Positions 35,701 to 47,700 of a stretch of 64,000 nt of DNA are shown here, piece after piece. How positions within the stretch are numbered: the stretch's first letter is position 1; the number at the start of each line of letters is the position of its first letter. The notes below the pieces were generated by a model, which saw only the letters and a list, made by a program, of their open reading frames with translations, did not search any database and was not told the origin of the DNA. A program made the position numbers and the translations under genes. Source of the stretch: Haliotis asinina (Eukaryota; Mollusca; Gastropoda; Lepetellida; Haliotidae); contig NC_090281.1 of NCBI RefSeq assembly GCF_037392515.1, positions 48,274,645-48,338,644 on the forward strand, read 5' to 3'.

Positions 35701-38700
35701 ACTCACTCAACCACTCAACCATTCACTCAATCACTCACTCAACCACTCACTCAGCCACTCACTCAATCATTCTCTCAACCATCCTTTCAGCCTCACTCAC
35801 TCACTCAACCATTCACTCAATCACTCACACAACTATCCATTCAACGACACTCACTCAACCACTCACTCAACCACTCAGCCATTCACTCAATCACTCAACT
35901 ACCCATTAAACAACACTGACTCAACCACTCACGCCGCCACTCACTCAACCACTCACTCAACCACTCAACTATTCACTCAATCACTCACTCAACTACCCAT
36001 TCAACAACACTCTCAACCACTCACGCAGCCACTCACTCAACCACTCACTCACTCAACCACTCAACCATTCACTCAACAACTCACTCAACCACTCACTCAC
36101 TCAACCACTCTCTCAATCATTCTCTCAACCACCCTTTCAGCCTCACTCACTCACTCAGCCACTCACTCAACCACTCACTTAACCACTCACTCAACCACTC
36201 GCTCACTGCAGCGTGTCGAGGAGGTGGAGCTCCAGCTTCAGCAGGCCCAGGACCTCAACAAATCCCTGAACGACCAGCTGCATCGCAGCCGGCAGCTGGA
36301 TCCGGAGCTGCAGGACCGTCTGGAACATGCTGAGATGGAGGCTCGAAACCTACGCAGAAGTCTTAACGACACAGAAAAACGGTCCCAGGTACTTTGATGG
36401 AAAACTGTATTTACTGGAATTGGATTAGAGGATAAATGTAAAGTTGAACCTATTCCATTTTGGAAATCAGCCATCTGCAGTTCTGTATCTTAACATGTTC
36501 ATGTTAGGGAGTTTCAGCAGCCATAGCACTAATCTATCTTACTTTCTTAGTGGAGGAATAAAAACTGGAAGATAAATGTGGAGACTATTGTATGAACATA
36601 CTTTAGTCTGTATGTTTGTACATAAGTATGTATGTCAGTTTGTAAGACTATCTTTGTTGTTGGGTTCGTGTATATTTTTGCTATTATGATTGTGTGTACG
36701 TCTGTGTACCAGTAAAGTCTGTAATAAGGTGTGTGTGCCTCAGATGGAGAGGAAGAACATGGAGAAGCAGTTGCAGGCAGAGAGAGGAAGAGCGGAGCAG
36801 CTGGCACGGCAACAGAAGGATGGAGGCAAAACCTTGGAGCAGCTGAGGAAGATGGAATCCCAGCTTGAGGCTGCCAAGGTAGGGAAAAGGGTTACAACAG
36901 GGGACCAGGGTATCACTAGCGACTAGGGGGGAACACCAGGGACCAGGGGGAATACCAGGAATCAGAGAACACCAGGGACCAGTGGGCAACAGTCTGGAAC
37001 ACCAGGGACCAGAGGGGAATACAAGGGATCATTGGGAACATAAGGAACCAGGAGGAACACTAGGGACCTGGGGAATACCAGGAATTAGAGAACACCAGGG
37101 ACCAGGGAGAACATGAGGTAACAGTGGGGAACACAAGGGACCAGTGGGTAACACAAGGGACCAGTGGGGAACACAAAAGGGTAGGGTTTGGCAAACACCA
37201 GTTATGTAAGGAATTACCACAACGCTTCCTTTACACTTTGATCATTGCAAGGCCATGGAAGAGTAACTTCTATGAAATACAACTCATTTTGGCATCTTCC
37301 CTCATTTATTGTCCAAACATCTCATGTATATATATCACCCAAGAGTATTACTCATGGAATCCATTGAAACGTCACCTATACAGAATCAAGAATTTGTATA
37401 TTCATAAAAATAGTCCTCATTTTTCATGGAAACGTAAGCTATGGTAATTATGTGCTTTATGGGATATGAGACAGGTTTGAACTGAACCCAGAACTTTTCC
37501 TAATTACAAACCTGATTTATGCAATCAGACAATGACCACTGAACATCAATGAATAATCAGTAATTATATTCAAATAGTTATAGGCGGTATAAGAATATGT
37601 TAGATTATGTTTCATAATGGTAAAAAACTCTTGGATATCATTTTCACACAGGTTTATATGCTTGCAACTCCAAATCAGTTAGATAAAGGTTACTTACGTT
37701 GGTCTGTGTGTCCAGGGTCTGAATGCCTCCCTGCGGGAACAGTTATCGGAGACAAGGAAGCAGAGTGCTTCAGATAGCAAGGACACCTTCAGACCCAGTG
37801 ACCTCAAGAAGAGACTGAAGGACCTCACTCACAACTTCAGAGCTGGCAAGGTTTGTGTCAAGTTATTTAGCTAGCTGTATATCCACTCCCCAATAATCAC
37901 ATCCCATTTCAAACTTACTTCATTCCTATCACATCCCATTTCAAACTAACTTCATTTCCTATCACATCCCATTTCAAACTTACTTCATTTCCTATCACAT
38001 CCCATTTCAAACTTACTTCATTCCTATCACATCCCATTTCAAACTTACTTCATTTCCTATCACATCCCATTTCAAACTTACTTCATTTCCTATCACATCC
38101 CATTTCAAACTTACTTCATTCCTATCACATCCCATTTCAAACTTACTTCATTTCTATCACATCCCATTTCAAACTTACTTCATTTCCTATCACATCCCAT
38201 TTCAAACTTACTTCATTCCTATCACATCCCATTTCAAACTTACTTCTTTCCTATCACATCCCATTTCAAACTTACTTCATTCCTATCACATCCCATTTCA
38301 AACTTACTTCATTTCCTATCACATCCCATTTCAAACTTACTTCATTCCTGTAGAATGAAAGTGCAGTGCACAAAGCCAACAACCAATGTTTATCTTACCT
38401 CACACATAAATGTTGCTTTCTGATTGTATTATTGCTCTTCTATTATTCTATGTACTACATAGGGAATACATACTCATTTGGTACTTCATGTTAGTAATTC
38501 TTTATCTCAAATAACATTGAATCACCTATGACGTGTGGAAATAGCTGATGTTTTGCAAATGCAAATTGATGAAAGGGAGATAAGTCTAAGTCTTTTTTCT
38601 TGTCGTCTGCAAAGTCTGGCAAAGGCTACAAAACGTTTTCTACCTGTGTCTCACACAATTCAAAGTTAACACTGACATGTTCGGTAAGATAAATAAGCTC

Positions 38701-41700
38701 ACAGTTAATGTTTAAACAATGTTTTTAATGTTAACTATTGCAGTACTACCACCATCTATAGTCACCCCTCATTTTGAAAGTAATCATGGTTGTGCGAGAA
38801 CCTTCTCAGTACCTCTGTGCTGGCACTGTTTCGTTCAACTTCAAGGACAATAAGGTGGCCTAGTGGTTAAAGTGTTCAGTCATCATGCCAAAGATCCAGT
38901 TTCAATTCCCCACATGGGTATAATGTGTGAAGCCCATTTCTGTTGTCCCAGCTGTGATATTTCTGGAATATTGTTAAAGGTGGTGTAAAACTAAACTAAC
39001 TCAGTCATATTCAGCTGCCGGCTTGTACAAATGTTTCTGGCAGTATTTGGTGGTCAACGAGGGTTAGAAAAGTCTAGGATATGCAGATGTGGCATTTAAC
39101 AACATTCAGTGAGTCCCCTATTTCCTTTGTCTTGGCAGGGTCCGCTCCCCCCACAGGGCAATGAGGACGTTCTAGGAAAGACCTTCCATGACCTGCACCA
39201 CTATGTCCAAGACAAGCTGAACAGGAGCAACCGTGAGGTGGAGGAGGCTAGGAAGAACATACAGAAGGTCAGCAGGTTTTGGTGTATTGTACAAGAAAAT
39301 CAGATTCAGTGACAAGTTCTTTAAGATTGTTATGGCACTTATGTTTTAAGAACAGTCTGATATCTATGTGACCCAGACAATTCAAGCAGCATATGTAGAA
39401 CTAGTAGGTATGTGTGGCAGGTGTGTGTGGCAGATGTCCATGCTACAGCTTGTGTAGAAGGTGTCTGTAACAGGTGTGTGGTGGGTGTCCATGCTGCAGG
39501 TATGTGTAAAATGTGTAAGAAGCATGTGCGTGGGGTTGGTGTCCATGCTAGAGGCATGTGTAGAAGGTATCACTAGCAGAAGCGTGTGGTGGGTGTCCAT
39601 GCTACAGGCATGTGTAGAAGGTATCAATAGCAGGTGCGTGTGGTGGGTGTCCATGCTACAGGCATGTGTAGAAAGTATCTGTAGCAGGTATGTGTGGTGG
39701 GTGTCAGTGGCAGGTGTAACAAGAATGATGTCCATGTTCCAGGCTTCTGTGGAGGTGCAGACTCTCAAGGAAAACCTGAGGAAGGCAGAAGCAGACCTCG
39801 CCAAGAGAGAGGAGAAGAAAGACCCAGAGAAGATGGTGACAACACTTTTCATAACATAAACCCCTACTGACAGTACCGATGTACCCGAACTGTGGCACTG
39901 AGAGACTGACCTAAGCACGTCTGTGAATCAGAAAATGCCTTGATATATTTTCATTGGTGTAATCTTTTTTTGTCTTAGTAACATCCAGAGTTTACAGATA
40001 TTTACTGAAACAAGATGTTGGTCATTTAGTAGAGATTTCATACTCAGATTAGTTTTCAAATTTTGTGAAGATGTGGATGTGATTGTAAACAGCTAGATGA
40101 ACTGTGTCAGCTTGTGTCTTGAGGAAGCCCTACGTCAACACGGAACTAGATGAAGTGGTGAATGTTTTGTATGTTCCCTGTTCCAGAGGAATGACAGTCG
40201 GAATGAGAGTGCAGAGATCAGCAGGCTTGAGGATGAAATTCGAAGGCTGAACAAGGCTTTGCAGGATGCTGAAAACAGAGCTCGACAGGTCGGTGCATTT
40301 TGACATATTGTACATGGTTGAACAGGGAATTTTCACACAGGAAGTCATCAGGGTAGATTTCCTTTGGGCAGTCTCCTGATTCTTGGCCCTGTTTGTCATA
40401 AGCCTTCCCAAAGATGAAAACCATTTCTCATGGTTTTTGCCATCCTCTCAAACACAGCATTATTATTGAGCTCTTCTTTTCAGGAGCGTCCGAGGACCCG
40501 TATTACATATGCACCAAGCTCTGACTCAGACAGAGCCTCGTCCCTCAACTCGGAGGAGAAGGCGCTGTATGATGAGCTCCAGCGTGAGCTGATGGAGCTG
40601 AGGAGGAACATGAGGCATCAGGAGGAGGAGAGTGAGAGAAGGGTAGGTTTACAGCATAACTGGCAGTAACAGGGTGACATCATCTTAACCATCCTTATGT
40701 TTCCTCAACAAACTCTATCAGGATGGGTTCAAGGGTGTTCAGTCTTACATAATAATGAGATGTGAAGGTCTGAGGTAGAATAGGTCTTCAGCAACCCATG
40801 ATTGCCATAAAAGGCGACTATGCTTGTCGTAAGAGGCGACTTACAGGATCAGGTGGTCAGGCTCCCTGACTTGGGTGACACATGTCATCGGTTCCTGGTT
40901 CTGCAGATCAATGCTCCTGCTGTTGATCACTGGATTGTCTGGTTCAGGCTGATTATTTACAGACCTCTGCTATATAGCTGGAATATTGCTGAGGGCAGCA
41001 TAAAACTAGAATCACTCACTCACTCACATAATAATAATAATGTCTATTTAAGACACAGCTATTTTCTCACACTCGTGCATGCTCAAAGCGCTAACACCTT
41101 ACTACCCTGGATAACCCAAGCTGTGGGGCACTAGAAGGGTAACAGTCATGACTTATCCCACTGGGTATCTATTCACTGCAATTCATGAAAAAACTCACCA
41201 AAAGTGAGACCACATGTGTCATCTGTGCTTTGTTGTGGGGCAAGACCTTTTCCAGGTATCTTCACAAGGTATGTATTGCACTGTGAGTGAAAATCCGGAA
41301 ATACATAAAGGAACACTTTCCCTTATTCGTTTCCATGAGTATATATTTGTTGGAATGAGTTGTGCAGTTGGAGAGAAAATAAGATTGTGTCTGATTTATG
41401 GACTTTATTGTTTGAGTGGCATGGTCAGATAAGGTCAAACTTTATGGATAAACAACATCTTTATATTGGTGATACATCATATAGTGACTACACAAGTGTT
41501 GTTTTGGTGGAGCTTAGAGGCAGGTATATACTTCCATAAGTATTGATGACGTAATACATAGGCTGATGTGTTCATCTGTCCTTCTCCATGGAGGTGTTGG
41601 ATGCTGAGAATGAGATCGCGTTGCTGACAGAGGAGATGCAGCAGCGGGAGGAGGAGTTTGAGAAGGAGCTAGAGAAACAGAGGCAGGAGGCGGAGCTGAT

Positions 41701-44700
41701 AAGGGTGAGGAGATGATAACATCATGGGCGGTGTTCTTGACAGGGTAGAGTTGCCTCCCTCAGACCAACCTGTATCTGGTGCTATTCTTTTGGTTCATGT
41801 GGACTTGGGAAAATTAATGCTCTGTTGTTAAGGAACAGCATCATACCTTCGTTCTAATGTTGTTGGGCCACAGTGTACTCAAGTGTTAAACTTTGCCTTG
41901 CTGCCTGACAAGGGGTGCTGGTTGTGGGTGTGAATTCTGAAGTCAGTGCATTGCTTTTTGAACTGGGATTGGTGAAAGATTCCAGTCCTGCTGATCAATG
42001 ATCATCGTTACATTACACTTTTTAAAATATTCCTAATAAACATGCAGACAGATATCATATTGAACATTTTGGTGAGATTGAAGTGATGTTAAGTAGTGTC
42101 CTCCCACTGCTGTAGGAGAAGCAGGAAGCCCGCATCCAGGTGATAGCAGATGACCTTGATCAGGCCCAGCAGGCTGCAGATCACCTGCAGGGCCTGCTTG
42201 AGACGCGCGAGGGGCAGATGCAGGAGGACATGCAAGAGGCAGACATGTCCAACCAGATGATGGGTAAGTGGAAAAGGACATAACATTTTCAGTTTTAGGA
42301 TTATTCCAGCCAAGGTGAAGAAACTGCCACTGAACTGTTTCAATATCTCTATACCTGTAAAACATTTGAAAATTATCACCTTATTTGAGAAAATATAACA
42401 CAGATGTTTTGTGATAAACTGAATAAACTCATGGTGTCCAAATTGAGGCTTACTTTACTGTCTGTACAGTAGGGCTACAATGATTCACCCAGACATCCAT
42501 TCGATTCAGTTTTCAATATTTGACCCTCAATTCAATCATTTTCCATTTGATTCTTCATACAAGTGAAAACATCCGATCAGATTTCATTAAACCTTCAAGT
42601 TGGCTTTTTTAGCATGCAATCCATCGTTACCTTACGATAACTACCAACAACAAATCTCATTTGGACAATCAACCAGTCATGTTTCTCCTTATCTCAGCTC
42701 TCAAAAGTTCCAATCAAAATTTTGCTCTTGCTGAGTGGAAATAATTTAAATAGGTATTCAAACATCAAATTGAAATAGTGATAACAGTTATCAAAAATTG
42801 AATCAATTATGTCAGATTCAATTTTCGATGAATTGTTGCAGCCCAAGTGTACAGCAAAGTCAAGGAATTACTGTTCCAGTTTCTCTCTCAAATGTTACAC
42901 TCATTCACTCTCACCACCTATCTACCCATCACACATGGGCTAACTTCCTGTACATACTGTATTTACTGTACTGATGTCCCCACTGTACCTACTGCCCTGC
43001 AGCTGCCCAGGAGGAGGAGTTGACCCGGCTGTATGACATCCTGGATGCCCAGAAGGAAGAGATTGAGAACCTGAACCAGATGCTGGACTACCTGGCACAG
43101 CAGGGACCCGAGCGAGGTACTTTTCCAGGGTGCTTGTAACCACTACAGCTTGTTTAGCTTGACCTGAGCTACTCTACATATGCAAGACACGGGATGATAA
43201 ATGGCACAAGTCAGCTTCATTAAATAGGGAGCAGAGAATGTTATTAATATTGCATTCGTGTGAAACATGCATACATGTATTCATAACCGAACTTTTTCTG
43301 GAAAACAACACTTCTGTAAAAACATGCTTAAATTCAATTGTTTATACAGTCTTATAGCTAAAATGGATAGAATTATCATGAAAACGACCGCTCGTTAACA
43401 GAAATGAGCGGTCCACTGTAACTTGATAACGCCCGCAAAATGCTTGACGACGGGCCATTGTCAAGCCCGTTGTTATGTGACGTCATAAGTAGCTCAGCTG
43501 TTGAAGTTCAATCACCTACGGCTCGTTTGAACTTGGGTTCATTATTAACCATATATCTGGCGCACATTCGTCACATGTGCCTGTGCCATTATGCACTTTC
43601 CTGCTTGTGCCATCCATAACGATTGTGCCATAAATGACAACATACAGCAATGAAAATATCGACTTGAAGTCTAACGTTGTTGATCACTGAAAACAATGGC
43701 GGCTGGTAGTATGAGTAAAGGTCAAGGTCGAATGTCGTCACTTTCAACAGTGATGTCAGCAGTGTTGTTCTATGACGTGACTATATTTGTAAAATCTGTG
43801 TCAGTGACCTCCGTCGTTTTGTTGTTGGCAGTAAATGCTTCTAAACCGATGCCGCTGTTTTTATTATTCTTTTATAAAAAATTCTGTTCATTTTAGCTAT
43901 AATAACGGTAACGCTATTTTTTCAGGGCATTATCATTTGCAGAAGCCCTCGGTCTTTTCAACTGCCCTCCTACGTCGGGCAGTTAATGAAAGACCTCGGG
44001 CTTCTGCAAATGATAATGCCCTGAAAAATAGTGTTACCCTTATAATATACTATCTTGTTTGGTTTGCAAACTTTACAATGTACAGACATCAGTTCTTTCA
44101 CAATCTGATTCACTCTCTACACCTAGTTGCTGCTGCTGCTTGCTGCCAAAAAGTTCAAATCGGAAACATTAAACAACCTTTAGCTTCTTTTTTATGGAAA
44201 GTTAGGACATTGTGGACAATTTCTGAGATGTCAAACAGTGATCCTGTCTCACATATTGACAGTCAACTCCACAATAACAGACCCAATGAGTTGTGACACA
44301 GTCACATTGTGCATTAGGATTCACTTGATCAAGTCAAGCTTGACAAGCTGATGATGGAACATATCTGCCTGGTGTCAGTCTGCTTCCAGTCATCTCATTT
44401 GCACTTCTCACGATGTTCTTGTCATCTCCATTTCAGTTGGCCCTGGGTTTGATGACGAGTTGTGGCGTATCAGACAAGAAGTGAACAACTTGAAGGAGAC
44501 ACTTGCCATGCAGTCTGCCTATGTCCAAACCATGCCCACTGACCATGCCGGGGCTTCAGGAGTAGCAACACAGGCAGGAGTAGGCATAGGGGTCGGGGTT
44601 GGGGCTGCACCCCCTTACAGACATCCACCTGTGGTAGGTACCACGCAACACACCTGGGAACTTTGGGTAGAATGGGTCACTGCCGTATGTCTTCCTTGGA

Positions 44701-47700
44701 TTGTATGGTCCAACTCCGTGGTGGCAGGCTGCACATCTCCTTGATGCTAAAATGAGATTCTATAGTTGACTGCCATAATGGAATATTGCTTATGTCAGCA
44801 CAGTAAAAATTGAGGCTTGTGTATGTTGTAAAGTCCAGATAGTATCTACAGCCATGTTGTGAGAAAATCCATGTGACAGAGGACCATGTGAATATCTATG
44901 TCATGTGAAGATTTTTAGGATGTGGAGATCATGTCATGTCATGTCGATGTATTTATGATTTGAAGATCATTTCATGTGGAGGTCCTTGTCATGTGAAGAT
45001 CTTTATAATGTGAAGATCCTTGTCATGTGAAGATGTTTATGTTATTAAGCTCCTTATCATGATGTGGAGATCTTTGTCATGTGGTCGTCACAGGATGTGA
45101 ACATCTATGTTTTTCTGATCCATGTAATTTTCACTCTTTCCCAGGTGCCACAACCGACAATGTTTGCCCAGCAGAATGCACCCCCTGGGTCAGTGCAGGT
45201 TGGATCAGCCCCACCGTCCATCCGTCCCACAACCCAGCATCCCTCTCGACCCACAACTCAGCATCCCACACGCCCCGCATCTAGTCCACCACAAGCCCCA
45301 GCACCCCATTCCTCACCCCCAAGACGGACTTCTGCCCCCCTGCTGCACTCCTCCCCAGGCCATGATCCCTTGCTCCACAGCTCCCCAGGACACAGTCAGG
45401 CAGCTTCAGGACACAACAGCGTTCCCCCACCCAGTGCTATGTCCGTACCCATCGTGGGAGGCAATCTGGTAAGTTGTTTAACCATGCATCCTGAATCTTC
45501 ATCCTGAATCTTCAAAGAATCCTGAATCTTTAGTATCATGCATTAGTTTCCACATTTGCAAAGAAATTGGTGGCACGTGAACCTGACTTTGAATTGAATA
45601 GGGGTTGCCTCCCTTGGATGTAGCTGAATCTGGTGTCCTCATATTTTTCCAAACTCCAAAGACCTGAATCATGAGAAACTTAACATTAACCTTTTATTCA
45701 GAGAGATTAAAGTGGGGTATCCTAGTGGTTCGCAACTGCTCTTCACACGGAAGACCTGGGTTCAATGCCCCATGTAGGGACAAGATGTGAAGCCAATTTC
45801 TGATGTCCCCTGTCATGATATTGCTGGAACAGTGCTAAAAGCTGTGTAAAACTAAACTCATTCAAAGTACATACATTTTAATTGAATGTGTGAAAGTGGT
45901 TATTACTAGTGCGTTGGTCATTGTGTGTCTGTTCAATGGCAGGGTGCTCACCTCAGTTCACCTCCTCGGATACACATGCTTGAACACCTTGGCACCGAGA
46001 GACGTGAATCAAAAGCGCCTCCTGCTGCCAAACCTGGCAGTGGGCGACCAGCGGAGTCAACTCCGGTCAGACAGTCAGCACCACCTGGGGCAGAAGGTAA
46101 TATTGTTAACATGTGTTTCTATTTGATTCAAACCGAAATGGTGCCTCTCAAAATCCATTTTAGCCAGTCTGGAAGATCCCACTGACAATCAGTTTGTTTC
46201 AGTTTTAACTGGCATCACTTACAATCTTAGCAATGAATCGGAATTCGTTATCCTCACAGTGCTATGCACGGTTTCCAACATCCAGTGCAGTGCCTAAATC
46301 AATGCATGGAGTTTGTAATAGGTCACTTATTCAACTCATGCTATGCATCTATACACTGCTTAAGAGTAAAATTCTACATTGGAGAACGGTAACTGAATTT
46401 GAAGCTAGTTATCGAACCAAAATGTCAAGGGCAAAATCTCTCCGTTCTTGTGAAGTAACAGTGGCAAATATTTTCTTTTTTTAAACAAAAAGATCAAAAG
46501 AGACAGAAGATTAGGGAACAGTTATGGAGTCAAATTACAATTGTAATTCAGAAATTGCAATGAAAACATAGATTGTCAATGACACGGCCATCGCAGTGGA
46601 TGTTGAAATTGAAAGCATGATGATCTTTCCAAACAACATGGCAAGTTTTATATCTGTCAGTTTTGTCCAGGAAAGTCAAAATAAATCTACTGATCTAAAA
46701 TGAAAACAGATTGTCACTGAGATATAAAGTTACAAGATAATGCCTTCAATTGACATCACATTAAATTAACAGTGTTTGAATTATCATTTATACAGTACAA
46801 AAGAACAGCAGTAATTTAAATGATAAAACCACTGAAATTACTGAGTGAATGAATTGTCTCCCTTGCTTTTTCTGATGACCCAGGTCCACAATGACAAAGG
46901 TCCCACTAGTTTCATTACTCATGACCCCAGGACCCACTTCATCTGAAAAGTAAAATAAACACTGTTAGTCTATATTGTTTAAGTAAACTGAACCAAAACC
47001 AGTTGCCACTTGGTGCAGTCGATATTTAAATGTATTTAGGATTGATTATTTTACACTTGTTCATGACATTGTAGCATATTAAATTGTGTACTAAAGTAGA
47101 CGCCTCATGGTGTGGTCAGTCTTTGAATGTGTTAAGGGATAATAATTTTTGGTATTTTAGACTTTGGCTCATGTTAAAGTGTGTGTTAATTTACAAACAA
47201 CCAGTATTGTTTGACTTTTTGTGTAAGTTGTGTTGTTGGTTGTGTTTCAAACCTTGTATCTTTGTGGCATGTGTTGTGTGCGTTTTTAGCTGCTAGTATG
47301 TTTTAGCCTAGAGTCAAGGCTAGCTTCATTATCACCGATTCTACACTGAAAAAAAGGCTGACATGTTTTGTTGTGCACAGTTTTGCAAAGTACATTTTGT
47401 ATGTTGAAGGTGATAGTCTGTTCATCAGTTTTAGTACTTGCTGTGTTGTATGTAATATCAAAATGGTAAACAAGGTTTAAGATGGTGTGGCTGCTTTAAG
47501 CAAAGTGTACAGATGTTTTACTCCCTATATTCATTAGCATAAAAAGACAGTTCCTATAAATCATAAAGTAAAAATTAGTAACACTTTAGACAATGGGAAT
47601 ATGGTAACATTGTTCAGCAAACTTAAACACAAACCCAGCCTATATTCAGGATACCTGTTAAGATCTGAGTAAGAAATGATCTTCAGCAACCCATGCTTGT

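Noticed and set aside
35235..35919. Open frames of 224 and 112 codons (His/Thr/Ser/Asn/Gln rich)
   Set aside because: They are translations of the ACTC/AACC satellite; they exist only because the repeat has no stop in these frames and they lack splice or start context.
37896..38348. CRISPR-like regular repeats
   Set aside because: Units are contiguous without unique spacers, and the context is an animal intron; it is a minisatellite.
38851..38930. tRNA gene suggested by box A/B-like words
   Set aside because: No seven-base acceptor stem or anticodon loop; the sequence recurs many times as the head of SINE family A.
43696..43896. 66-codon frame starting MAAGSMSKGQG
   Set aside because: Lies in the intron before exon 22, continues into transmembrane-like low-complexity residues and a palindromic MITE; no homology recognised.
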